Origin: Agapanthus africanus
Taxonomy: Eukaryota; Streptophyta; Magnoliopsida; Asparagales; Amaryllidaceae
NCBI GenBank assembly: GCA_030015575.1
Contig: CM057338.1
Coordinates: 132,519,546-132,583,545, forward strand
Direction: 5' to 3'
Length of the DNA stretch: 64,000 bases
The notes under the pieces are model-generated. The model was not told the DNA's origin. It saw nothing but the letters and a program-made list of their open reading frames with translations, and searched no databases. Of this stretch, positions 10,481 to 20,699 are shown piece by piece. How positions within the stretch are numbered: the stretch's first letter is position 1; each line of letters opens with the position of its first letter. The position numbers were made by a program, and so were the translations under genes.

Positions 10481-11196
10481 TTGACTTGTTTCCGCTTTCT
10501 GCGGTGTCGTGGTTGACTTGCTCCGCTTTCTGCGGTGTCACGTTTGACTTGCTCCGCTTTCTGCGGTGTCAGGGTTGAATTTCTCCGCTTTCTGCGGTAT
10601 CGGGTTGACTTTCTCCGCTTTCTTCAGTGTCGGGGTTGACTTTCTCCACTTTCCGCAGTGTCAGGGTTTGATTTTTTCCGCTTTCTGCGGTGTCCGGGTT
10701 GACTTTCTCCCTTTCTGCGGTGTCAGGGTTTGACTTTCTCCGCTTTCTGCGGTGTCAGGGTTTCGGGGTTGACTTTCTCCACTTTCTGTGGTGTCAGGGT
10801 TGGCTTTCTCCACTTTCTGTGGTGTCAGGGTTCGACTTTCTCCGCTTTCTGCGGTGTCGGGGTTGACTTTCTCCGCTTTCTGCGGTGTCGGGGTTGACTT
10901 TCTCCGCTTTCTGCGGTGTCGTGGTTGAATTTCTCCAGTGGTGTCAGGGTTGACTTTTTCCACTTTCGGCGGTGTTGGGGTTGACTTTCTCCGCTTTATG
11001 CGGTGTTGGGTTGACTTTCTCTACTACGATGTCAGGGTTTGACTTTCTCCACTTTCTGCGGTGTCCGGGTTTGACTTTCTCCGCTTTCTGTGGTGTCCGG
11101 GTTGACTTTCTCCGCTTTCTGTGGTGTCCGGGTTGACTTTCTCCGCTTTCTGCGGTGTCCGGGTTGACTTTCTCCGTTTTCTGCGGTGTCAGGGTT
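10481..11196. repeat. Minisatellite, about 23 units of about 31 bp
   Basis: The unit is close to TTGACTTTCTCCGCTTTCTG followed by CGGTGTC(A/G)GGG. Each unit holds a mini-hairpin CCGC-TTTCT-GCGG. Two neighbouring units (10779-10791 and 10810-10822) carry CCAC-TTTCT-GTGG, a compensated change, and several carry the G-U tolerant mix CCGC/GTGG. The array lies between the antisense gene and the pol region of Tat. Tandem arrays in 3' untranslated regions are known for Tat/Ogre elements. Confidence 0.9.
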
Positions 11197-11199
11197 GAC

Positions 11200-11515
11200 T
11201 CTAGCTTGTTTGTGAACCGTGAAGTCTTAGAACTAGGGACTTTGCCATGGCTCCGATTGGTGGTGCCGCGTCCGTATCCTGCTGGAATGAGGAGGAACGC
11301 CGTTGCTGATCTCTAGGCTATAGATGTTGCCGTCGAGATCTGACTCTCCCTTTGACAGAGTCTAGTGGGGAAATGTGGTTCCCTTTCCGTTTATGCCCAT
11401 GATTTGTATACGGGGGTCAGTATGGACTCACCTGTAGGGAAAAAGTTTCATTTTTTCATTTTTTCTTTATTTCTTTCCGCGACGCTCTATCATTTCAGCT
11501 TTTTATATCGCGAAA
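11200..11515. other. Tat 3' untranslated sequence, no gene seen
   Basis: There is no coding signal. A piece near 11365-11450 (TTTGTATACGGGGGTCAGTA, then CCTGTAGGGAAAAAG) recurs in diverged form at 12165-12215 and in part near 22530, so parts of this zone are shared between the two ends of the Tat internal region. Confidence 0.5.
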
Positions 11516-11710
11516 GTCGCGATTGCCCAATCATTTCGGCTATTTTTTCTTTTTCTTTACTCGCTGCTTTTTATTGCTAGTTGCCCAATCATTTCGGCTA
11601 TTTTTGTATGCATATATTTTACTCGCTGATTTTTATTGCGAGTTGCCCCATCATTTCTGCTATTTCATATGCATTTTTGGCTCGCCAATTTTGTTGCGAG
11701 TATGGCGCTC
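11515..11710. repeat. Three tandem copies, about 65 bp, with hairpins
   Basis: TTGCCC(A/C)(A/C)TCATTTC(G/T)GCTATTT occurs three times at spacings of about 60 bases. Between copies lie hairpins such as ACTCGC-TGATTTTTATT-GCGAGT and GCTCGC-CAATTTTGTT-GCGAGT. The short ORFs here only translate the repeat. Confidence 0.75.
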
Positions 11711-11924
11711 AAGACTTGATACCAAACTTAGCATTAGCATCGCTGCGACTGGAATATTACCAGGAGCGAATCATCATTTGCCGTGAAAGGACTTAGAATT
11801 TGTTACCGATTTAGGCATCAGCATCGCTACAACTAGGGTATTGGCAGGAGTGAATCATCATTTGCCTTTGTCGATTCGAACAAAGGTGGCTTAGCAAACA
11901 GGATTAGGATCTTGTCGACTAAGG

Positions 11925-12110
11925 CTTTTGACTTCATGAGCCGTAAGGGTCTCATAAAGATGTTTCTCCCTACGAGTCGTGAGGATTTCGTAGGTGTGTT
12001 TTCTCCTTAGGAATCGTGAGGATTCCTAAGTGTATATCCTCTTATAAGTCGTAAGGATCTTACAAGAGTGTTTTCTCCTTATAAGTCGAGAGGACTTACT
12101 AGTGTCGTTC
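11925..12110. repeat. Hairpin-module block 2 (Tat 3' zone)
   Basis: This block has the same module order as the block at 10137. It includes CCTACGA (11969-11975) / TCGTAGG (11988-11994) around a GTCGTGAGGAT-type loop, then CTTAGGAATC / GATTCCTAAG. Stem bases differ from the other blocks in paired fashion. Confidence 0.7.
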
Positions 12111-12267
12111 ACTACCTGAGGACATTTCGCACCATTGGTGGAACTTGGTGAGGGAACGTTTATTTGTGCCTGTGGATTGTATACAAGGGTCAATATTGAA
12201 CCGTTTGTAGGGAAGTCTGGGGGATGTGATGGCTTAAGAACATGTTCAGATCTCTGTAGCTTAAGGC

Positions 12268-12450
12268 TTTTGAATCTTATGAGCCTTGAGGGTCTCATAA
12301 GAGGGTTCTCCTTACGAGTCTTGAGGATCTCGTAAGTGTAATTTCTCCTCAGGAATCGTGGCGATCCCTAAGTATGTTTCTCCCTTGTGAGTCGTAAAGA
12401 TCTCACGCAGGTATTTTCTCCTTATAAGGTCGAGAGGACCTTGCTAGTAT
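12268..12450. repeat. Hairpin-module block 3 (Tat 3' zone)
   Basis: CTTATGAG / CTCATAAG around CCTTGAGGGT, then CTTACGAG (12311-12318) / CTCGTAAG (12329-12336) around TCTTGAGGAT. Against block 1 (TTTATGAG/CTCATAAA) and block 2 (CCTACGA/TCGTAGG), outer pairs change on both arms together. Confidence 0.7.
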
Positions 12451-12611
12451 GCATGAATTTTTTACGAGTCTGCGCCCTATCAGGTTATCACAAACTCGCC
12501 GGTAGCCCTGCTGTTTTTACTTACGGAGCCCTTTCGGGTTTTCATCCGTGCCCATTTCGCTTATGGACGTACCGCTTTTTTTTTACGTCAGCCCAAGGAT
12601 GCTGCGGTTTG

Positions 12612-12732
12612 TAGTAGTTTAAAGACGTTTCGGTCCGTAGCTAGTTTTAGGACATTGCGGTCCATAGCTAGTTTTAGGACATTGCGGTCCGTTATTAGTT
12701 TAGGGACGTTTCGGTCCGTAGGGATTTTGAGG
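12612..12732. repeat. Short tandem array, GGAC-x-GTCC type
   Basis: About four or five units of TTTAG(G)GAC(A/G)TT(G/T)CGGTCC(G/A)TAG. The motif matches the long array at 22740-23480, on the other side of the Tat coding region. Confidence 0.75.
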
Positions 12733-12829
12733 CAAGGTTTCACTGGATACTACTTATAGAATTTGGGCTTGAGAAGATAGCGAGCGGACATAGGCGTCGT
12801 CATCTATCGTTGACCTAGGCCGTGACTCG

Positions 12830-13990
12830 TCAGGCGCAGTATTTTTTTAGGAACCGGCTGTTTATTAGCCTGAAGAGTCTTTCGCCATGCATATCCATGA
12901 GAAAGTAAACCCCACCTTGGTAGACTTTGTCTATGATGTACGGGCCCTCATAGTTTGGCTCGAATTTCCCCCGTTTGGCACGATTAGGGATCATAGGTCT
13001 TTTGATGACTAGCACAAGTTCGCCTTGGCAGAATGTTCTCGACCTAGTCAGTTTTTCGTATGAGCGCGTCATTCTTGCTTTGTAAGCTTCTAGGTTTTGT
13101 TGCGCCATGAGACGAGATTCATCGAGGGCGTCGAGCTCCTCAAGCCGAAGATGAGCTTTCTCTTCATTTGTTAGCTCGTAATGAACCGCCACTCGTAGAG
13201 AGGGTAGCTCTATCTCCAAAGGGAGTACTGTTTTCATGCCGAATACCAACGTAAATGGCGTTGTATTTGTGGCCGTTTTGAACGTGGTCCGGTAAGCCCA
13301 GAGAGCTTCATGCAGTCTTTTATGCCAGCCCTTTTTATTTTTGGACATCGTCTTCTTTATGATCTTTGTCAAGGTTTTGTTGAAAGCCTCAGCTAGACCG
13401 TTAGCTCGGGGATTATAGACCGAAGATTATCTCCAGTCTATATTATGCTGTTGTGTGAAACGACCGATTCTGTGACTTCTGTAGGCCGGCCCGTTATCAG
13501 AGATAATCCGTCGCGGAGTGTCGAACCGATAGATGACGTGTGTCTTGAAGAAATGAAGGATGTTCTCCGTCTTCAGTTCTCTTAACGGTATGGCTTCTGC
13601 TCACTTGGAGAAGTAATCAGTTGTCACCAATATGAACCGATGTCCTTTAGATAACGCTGGTTCGATGGGCCCAATTATGTCGGTTCCCCACATTTCGAAC
13701 GGCCAGCTAGCCACTATTAGATGTAACGGGTTTGGATGCTGGTGGATGAAGTCTCCATGAATTTAGCACGAGTGGCACTGCTTCGCGTATTCGAGGCAGT
13801 CCTAAATCATCGTGGGCTAATAGTAGCCCATTCTTTTGATCTTCAGCTTCATCTTTGGCCCGGCTTGATGAGAACCGCAAAGTTCGTCGTGAGTTTCTTG
13901 GAAGACTCTCCTTGCTTCTTCCGGTCCCAGGTATCTCAGCCATAGAGAGTCGAACAATCTCTTATATAGAGTATCATTGACGAAGGTAAA
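12830..13990 (-). pseudogene. Tat integrase region
   Basis: Minus-strand integrase of the Tat element, which would insert the DNA copy into the chromosome. From the 5' side come a zinc-binding HHCC-type segment (about 13990-13700), a catalytic core (about 13700-13380, with FILVTTDYFSKWAEAIPLRE-type sequence and ISDNGP) and a well-preserved C-terminal half (13372-12830). The last has WHKRLHEALWAYRTTFKTAT, TPFTLVFGM and a final GPYIIDKVYQGGVYFL...NSRFLKKY, as in Tat and Athila integrases. It is the last pol domain, and tandem-repeat sequence follows. The region is broken, and no chromodomain is seen. Confidence 0.9.
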
Positions 13991-13999
13991 AGACGGAGC

Positions 14000-14640
14000 T
14001 CATTTCATGAGCTGATGTCTTGACGACGCGTCTTCAGGTGTTCGATAGGATTTGAAGTAGTCTATGAAGACTTCTCTCCAATCCTTAGCCTTTCCTTGGT
14101 CCTCTATTTGTAGGACCGTTTGCTTAATCGTTTCCTTTTCTTTAGATGACTCCGGGGATATTTCTGCTGGTGCGAGAACCCGACGGCTTTGCACAATGAT
14201 CCTTACGTCTTTAAGGTTTTCATCAGCCAATTCTTTAGCGAGTTTGGCTAATGCGTCTGCCTTGATATTTTCTATACGCGGTATACTTTCCAGGACGTAG
14301 GAGGGAATTTGAGTTAGTAACTGTTGCACTCTTTCGCCGTACTTTACCAACTCTGGTTTGCATGTTTAACAGTTGCCATTTACTTGACTAAAGACCAGCT
14401 GGGAGTCTCCGTATATAAGGAGATTTTTGATTCTTATGTCGACAACGATCTCAAGACCTGCTATTAAAGCCTCATATTCTGCTTCATTGTTTGTCCCCGG
14501 CTCTGTTAAGGAAAAGGCAAAATGCATTATCCCTCCTTGTGGAGTCACGAAGATGAGGCCTACCCCAGATTTGATTATGGGTGAGGCGTGCTTTCGCTTC
14601 TTTATGGAAGATACCCCATCGAAGTAGAGTTCTCATCGGG
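14000..14640 (-). pseudogene. Tat second RNase H (archaeal type) and linker to integrase
   Basis: The minus strand reads LYFDGVSS...SGVGLIFVTPQGG, then EPGTNNEAEYEALIAGLEI, IKNLLIYGDSQLV and, further on, IPRIENIKADALAKLAKE. The D, E and D positions in FDG, NNEAEYEAL and YGDSQL and the closing ADALAKLA are typical of the archaeal-type RNase H that Tat elements carry after their ordinary RNase H. The linker toward integrase contains DWREVFIDYFKSYRTP, also typical of Tat. Having both RNase H types is the strongest evidence for the lineage. The region is broken. Confidence 0.85.
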
Positions 14641-15240
14641 TATCACTCCCTCCTCTCTCCCCATCGATCGTGTCGAACGCGTGCTCGTCTGGCAATTCAC
14701 ATTTTAGGGGTGAATCGGCAGGTATCGGATGTTCAGCAAGGAAGTCGGCGATGGCATGGCATTTCACTGCCTTGAGAGGTCGGCATGTTATCGAGAAATC
14801 CATTAAGAGCAGGGCCCATTTAGCGAGCCGTCCCATTAGAATGGCTTTTGATACCAAATATTTAAGAGGGTCCACCTTTGATATGAGATGGACCTCCTGC
14901 GCCAAAGCATAATGCCGAAGCTTCGTTATCGCAAAGATTAACGCCAGGCAGTGTTTTTCGATAGGGGAGTAATTATTTTCTGCCACCAGGAGAACCCGAC
15001 TCAAATAATAGAGGGCTCTATCCTTCCCTTGGTCATTCTCCTGCGTCCATAGCATGCCTAACGAACCTTCGAGGGCTATTGTGTACAGGATGAGGGGCTT
15101 TCTTTTGACAGAAGAGGTCAGTACCGGCGGATTCTACAGGTATTGCTTGATTTCGTCCAGTGCGCTTTGGCATTTGCGATCCCAAACGAACGGGGTCCCC
15201 TTCTTCATTAGATGACTATAAGGGCAGCATTTTCCGAAGA
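14640..15240 (-). pseudogene. Tat RNase H (retroelement type)
   Basis: The minus strand reads ALYYLSRVLLVAENNYSPIE, KHCLALIFAITKLRHYALAQ, VSKAILMGRLAKWALLLMDF and then DFLAEHPIP. This is the usual RT-linked RNase H and connection segment of Ty3/gypsy pol, which degrades RNA in the RNA-DNA hybrid during reverse transcription. It lies directly downstream of RT and upstream of the second RNase H. It is broken. Confidence 0.85.
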
Positions 15241-15242
15241 GA

Positions 15243-16107
15243 TTAGCTATGAACCGTCGGATGTACGCGAGCTTCCCTTGTAGAGACCGCAGTTATTTCA
15301 AAGTTCTTGAAGAAGGCATTTCCATAATCGCCTTGATCTTTGACGGGTCTATTTCGATGCCTCGATGTCGTACGATGAACCCTAGAAATTTGCCTGAGGA
15401 GACTCCGAACGTGCATTTCAGAGGGTTCATCTTCAGGTTGTATTTCCGAAGGCGCTGAAACACTATCTTCAGATGCTCCCAATACTCCTCGTGCGATTTG
15501 CTTTTCACCACGAGGTCGTCAATATAACATTCGACGATTTCATGTATGAGGTCATCGAAAATCTTCATCATGGCCTCTGATAGGTAGCACCGGCGTTCTT
15601 CAGACCGAAAGGCATCACTTTGTAGCAGAATATGCCCAGAGGGGTCCGGAAAGCGGTATGCTTCTGGTCTTCGGGATGCATCTTTATTTGATTGTACCCC
15701 GATGATCCGTCCATGAAGGAGAAGATTTCATGAGTGGACGTGTTATCTATCATCATCTCGGTAACCGGTACGGGAAAGTCATCCTTCGGACATGATTTGT
15801 TGAGGTCTCGAAAGTCCACGCAGATGCGCACCGTCCCATTTTTCTTCATCACTGGGACAATGTTGGCGATCCAGTCGGGATATTGAACTTCCTGGATGAA
15901 GCCGGAGTCGATTAGCTTCTTGACTTCGGCATTGATACTCATTTCAAGTTCGAGCTGCATTCTTCTTGGTGTTTGTTTGACTGGCTTGACGTCCTGAGAT
16001 ATCGCCAATTTATGCACAGCTATTTCCGGATCTAGCCCCGGCATCTCAGAATAGTTCCATGTGAAGCAATCTTTATACTGCATGAGCTCATCTTTTAGGG
16101 TAGCCAC
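15243..16107 (-). pseudogene. Tat reverse transcriptase region
   Basis: Minus-strand RT, which copies element RNA into DNA in virus-like particles. Motifs in order are FTWNYSEMPGLDPEIAVHKL (entry segment), ARRMQ-like PRRMQLELEM, VRICVDFRDLNKSCPKDDFP, SFMDGSSGYNQIKMHPED (first catalytic Asp in FMDG), GIFCYKVMPFGLKNAGATYQ and ECYIDDLVVKS (15500-15526, the catalytic DD), then LKMNPLKCTFGVSSGKFLGF. The phrase RDLNKSCPKDDFP and the YIDDLVVKS box match Tat/Athila elements. The region is partly open and well conserved but broken. Confidence 0.92.
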
Positions 16108-17140
16108 CTACTCTTTTGACAACAGCTCACTGACGAACGTTGGTCGCGGGTCGTTTGCCGTCCCCAAGTCGATTTTTTTCAGGTTGTCTGCCGTGGTGTG
16201 TATCCCATCTTCCAATTCTTTTAGTGCCGGTGGAAATTCTGAGATCAACTCATCTTCATCCTCATTTTTGAAGCACCAGGAGAGGTCATCCATATTCTCG
16301 TGCATTCCTCTTTCCGACAGCGTTATCACATGACAGGTTCGAGTTCGTTTCCAAGACCGATGTTGATCTGGTTCTACTCTCGTCATATACATTACTTTTG
16401 GCACATGCTTTTGCGGTGGGGCTACCCTCCAACTGTTGGATAGAGCGAACCTGTCGAGTTGACATTGGTTTTCGACCCAGTTTTTGAAGGTGAAGCAGTC
16501 TTCAAGGGGATGTCCTATCGCTCGGTGATAGGAGCAATAATCCGGCTGATACACCTCGTTTGCTTGTTCGGGGTGTTTGGACTCTGGGAGCGTAATCATT
16601 TGATGTTTCATGACGAGGTCGAATATCTTCCCTGTCTTGTCTCGAGAGAAAGAATATGCTTGACTCATCTTCTTTATAAGAGACAGATTCCGGCTGACCC
16701 TTTCTTGATCGCGTGGCCTTTTGGATCTGTTTTGCCGCTGTCGAACGTTTTTTCCGTTCTTCAACTTGTTTTTTCCTCCGCACTGGGGCTTTTTCTTATC
16801 TTGGGAATGCATGGCGGGCTGACGGTGAAGGGCATTGTCATCCTCCGTAGCCTGCTGAAGGAGGCGTTGCGTCTTGGCTTTCTCGTAAATGGTCATTTCG
16901 CGACTGTGGTCATTCTGAACCTTTTGACTTGCTTCCCTTATTAGCTTGTCCATCTGTTCTTCAAATGACAAACTTGGTATTTTTATGGCAGGACCTCGTT
17001 CTGCTTCAACGTCAGCATCTTTTAAAAGAGCATCCCCTTCTTCATCGAGATCATTTATGGTATAGCAGTCATGGAATTGCTCCCGTTTCTTGGACTGGAC
17101 ATATCCAAGCCCAATCGTTTCCATCGAGATCATTTATGGT
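16108..17140 (-). pseudogene. Tat spacer ORF with third CxxYHR gag-like module
   Basis: An open minus-strand stretch of about 340 codons between protease and RT. Its first third is charged (SFEEQMDKLIREASQKVQND, REMTIYEKAKTQR). A knuckle-like motif DYCSYHRAIGHPLEDCFTFK lies at about 16478-16542 and is followed by a polar, acidic tail that runs up to the RT entry segment. The charged part resembles 18819-19106 (EMIDLLLNETRQKSKADQER, EMAIFKRARRRHQ), and the CxxYHR motif recurs at 19592-19654 and 18606-18668. I infer an internal duplication of the gag C-terminal module. A role in nucleic-acid binding is suggested by the motif but unproven. Confidence 0.7.
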
Positions 17141-17538
17141 ATAGCAGTCATGGGATGTTCCAAATCTTGTTGAAGAACTGAGCTTGTCGAGGAGTCTGTT
17201 TGAAAGGTACGCCTTGGCATTTTAATAACCTTCTTAATCCCTCCGTGTAGTATCTGGCAGACGGATGTGTTGGAGCCTGTCGAGCGTAGGATCGGCACCA
17301 TGCCAGACTTCTCTTTCGACTTTAGTCTTTGTGGATCGATAGAATAGGATCGCCCTTTCACCTCTTCGCCTGGGAGGGACGTAGAATGTTTGCAGCTCCT
17401 GCACACTATATGTCTCAAGCATCAAGCTCTCTGTAGTGATGCCTTAGAACCATGGCAATTTGCAAACTCTGATCATCCTCATTGAGGGCCTGCATTGATG
17501 GACGGACCAAAAACACTGCTTTGACTTCATCTTCAGAG

Positions 17539-17950
17539 TCACTGCCAAAAATACTTTGCATCTTCGTATTTTCGGACTTCATTTACGGAGAATGGGTTTA
17601 GTTCCTCCGTCATGGTATACTCGAGACCATCTTTTAAATACTTCATACACTGATGTTGTGTATAAAGGATGATATTGTACTCGTGTAACCAAGGCCTGCC
17701 GAGCAAAGCATTATAGCAGGTCTTGGCGTCAATGACATGAAATTTGATGTCAGTGACGAGCAACCCAAAGCGTAACGTCAGTATTATATACCCAAGCCTC
17801 CATGATGACTGGGAGTCGAACCCAGAGATGGTGATTTTATCCCGAGCGAGGTGCTGAATGCTCATGCAGATTTCTTTTAGCCCCTCACATTTAGGAGGTT
17901 GACAGAGGATCCGTTGTCAACTAAGATCTTCCCTATCTTGATGTCATGGC
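17539..17950 (-). pseudogene. Tat aspartic protease region
   Basis: The minus strand reads IKIGKILVDNGSSVNLLNV (about 17880-17935), then ITISGFDSQSSWRLGYIIL, HVIDAKTCYNALLGRPWLHE. In Tat and Athila elements the retroviral-type protease carries (V/I)DNGS(A/S)xN at its active site and a closing NxLLGRPW(I/L)H, so both ends of the domain are visible. It would cut the gag-pol product. Upstream lie the gag knuckle modules, downstream the spacer with a third module. It is broken. Confidence 0.85.
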
Positions 17951-18605
17951 AGTACCCGGTGACATACAGAAGACGGTTATACTCGCACATTCCGAGGAGG
18001 AGATCTTCATCGCCGAAAGTGATGTCAGCTGTGTGCACTTCTTCCAGCTCATCCTTCATCTTTTCTTCGGAAAGGAAAGCTTGAAACTGCTCGGGCTCTT
18101 GTAATGCCCTGATCAGAGAATCTCGTGCTTCTTTGGACAACAGAAGGGCATCCAAAATGCTTAGCTGTGAGGGTATCTTTCTCAGGTGTGCTAGGATATT
18201 GTAATCCACTTTGTTTTTCTTGGGCGGGTCCTTGGCTGCCAGCTCTTCGACGAGTTGGTCATCGAGGGCGATATCCTCAAGGACTTTTTCCATCCCCTTA
18301 TCTTTTTTGTTCGATCCCTTATTTATAGGTCCGAGATTCTTTTCTGGCAATGTACAACTACGAAGCTGAATGTTTTCACAGTTCTTTATCTCGTCCTCTT
18401 TTTTTGAGGTGGATTCCTTGAAGAGAGGGCCGAGAGCTATTTCTTTATCAGAATCGCTTCCGAAGGTGAGGACTTGCGATCCTCTGGCATCAACCATGTG
18501 ACAGTTGTCTGTAGTTCTTTTGTGCTCATTTGTGCTTCTCTGCTCCCGACGAGTTTTAAGCTTCATCCGCTTGAAATGTTGTCGGTGAGCAATGTATCCT
18601 TGCCA

Positions 18606-20661
18606 CCATTTCTTGAAGGCATTGCATTCTTCAGTGGGATGTGTAACCTTCCGATGGTACAAGCAGTAGCTTGGATGAACGTCCGCTTCGTTAATGTACG
18701 TATCCTCGGGAATATTTTCTTTGAAAGGTGGCAGCTTCATTTCCATCGACAGGGCTTTAGTGAACCGTTTCCTTGTCTTAAGCCTGTTTTTGTCTGCCGC
18801 AAGCGTGCTTCGATCTGGTTAGAGTGCTTTGCCACTCATCCCTATCATGGCTTCTTCAACTTGATGCCGACGCCTGGCCCTTTTGAATATGGCCATTTCA
18901 CGCTCTTGATCAGCTTTGCTCTTCTGACGGGTTTCGTTCAGCAGTAGGTCAATCATCTCGTCTGACGGTTCCAAGGATTTTGGCACCGAACATGCCCCCA
19001 GCTCCTCCATATTATCTCCTGATGCCGAGCGAGCTTCTTCGTCATTTTTGGGTGAATGAGAGATCATGTGACAACTTGCCACATAATCCTCGGGTTCTTC
19101 CGACAAGTCGTTTCTGTCATCATTGTCATTATCTCGCTCTCCAGGATATGGTTAAGAAACTTTTGGAGTGTGACCGGGGTTCACGCCTTCTGGTTATATT
19201 CTTCCAGTGCGTCAATATGCCTCTGCAAATCTATGCGTTTGTCTTCAGACTGCGCGGGCTTTTTGGTCTTCTTCTTGTTCTTCGAAGACTTTGACGGCTG
19301 GGCCTGGGTGTTTTGCCCATTACTACCAACTCCCGATGTTGGGCGCGGTTTCAACATCCCCTCAATGATTTCTGGCTCTAGCGGGTTTCTCCACCCGATC
19401 GCCGGGCATGCTTGAAGATCTTTCAGCATCCTTTTAGTTTTAGCCGACAGAACAACTTCCCACGGAGCTTCCTCTATAAATGAGCATGATGCCCCCGGTG
19501 TGTCTACCTTTTTAGGAGCGTGCGGTTGTGGCGGGTTTACCTTCCAGTTTTCAGACAGCGCGAATTTGCCTTGTTGGTATCGGTCCTCAATCCAGTTTTT
19601 GAAGACGAAGCAATCTTCGATTGGATTGTCCAATACTCGGTGATAGAGGCAGTAATTGGGATTGTTGACATCGCCGGCCTGTAGTAGGTGTTTCAGATCT
19701 GGTAAGGTGATGAGCCTGTTGCGCACCGCTAGTTTGAATTGTCTCCTTATCTTATCCTGGTGAAATGAGTAAGGACGTCTTAACTTCTCGTCGAAGAATC
19801 GCGATTTTTTGCCTTGGCGAGCAACCGGTTTCGGATCACTTAGCTATTGCTATGCGTTGGCAATGAAGGTCGCTTTACCTTTCACCTTCTCATTTCGAAG
19901 CTCCGTTTTCGAGGAGGGCGGTCTATGGTCCATCTGGTCCATTTGGTCCAGCTTGTCGATTAGGGCCTGAAAAGTGGTCGGCTTGAAGAACATCATGAAT
20001 TGGGATATAGATGCTTGTAGATCCAGGGTCCCCACAAACATGCCCATGGTAGGAGCTTCTTCTATGTGTTGTTCACATCTCGATCATAGGTTCCGCCACT
20101 GAATTGGATACTGAACCCATGTCTTTCCTGGCTTCACCCTGGCATTGATCAATGCCGTGATTGGGGTGCGTTCGCTGGCACTTGCGAAACACTGGTGAAT
20201 AATAACTTAATTTCTGTGAATGTTTTAATGGAGTCATTCGGAAGTTCTGAGTACCATTCAAAAGCTGTCTCTGCTAAACTGCCGACGAACTGGCGAAGTA
20301 GCAATTTGTCGTCACCTCCAATATTGCCGCAGAGAGTCATGAACTGAGCGACGTGCTGATGGGGGTTACATGTCCCCTTATACACGTGAAATTTAGGGAT
20401 CGTATGTCCCGGCAGGTACTTAATTTGATCGTACCTACCTAGATATGGTCGTCCGGTTCTGACGACTTGGCCAGTAGCTTCATTTGCCTGATGAACTCGT
20501 ATCTGTTGAGCTATGTAGTCATCAAGCATGGCTTTCAAGATCGTCTCTTCTCTAGCTGCTGATAAAGCCGGAAGAGGGTTTGATGTCTCCCCTCTGTCGT
20601 CTTCAATGATTACTGGGGGATCTTCGACTGGAGGGTCCAGCTGGATCATCATCCCTACCAT
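18606..20661 (-). pseudogene. Tat gag, capsid-like domain and two CxxYHR modules
   Basis: Minus-strand gag, the particle-forming protein. The capsid-like part (about 20661-19850) has YLPGHTIPKFHVYKGTCNPH, QHVAQFMTLCG and LRQFVGSLAETAFEWYSELP, the classic plant retrotransposon gag pattern. Two knuckle-like motifs follow: NYCLYHRVLDNPIEDCFVFK (about 19592-19654) and SYCLYHRKVTHPTEECNAFK (about 18606-18668). Sequence between them is charged and Lys-rich. A related third motif lies at about 16510, beyond the protease. Many Tat and Athila gags have this C-x2-Y-H-R...D/E-C form in place of the standard CCHC knuckle. It is broken. Confidence 0.88.
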
Positions 20662-20699
20662 ATCTTGGACAGGAGCACCATTTGTTTTATATTAGCCGC

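Noticed and set aside
10661-10963. A 100-codon minus-strand ORF with a PQKAEKVNPDTAESGE-type repeat
   Set aside because: It only translates the 31-bp minisatellite. The repeat unit explains the open frame, and frames shift between units elsewhere in the array.
16459-16944. A 161-codon plus-strand ORF opposite the Tat spacer
   Set aside because: It is a shadow of the well-supported minus-strand frame with the CxxYHR motif. No domain is seen on the plus strand.
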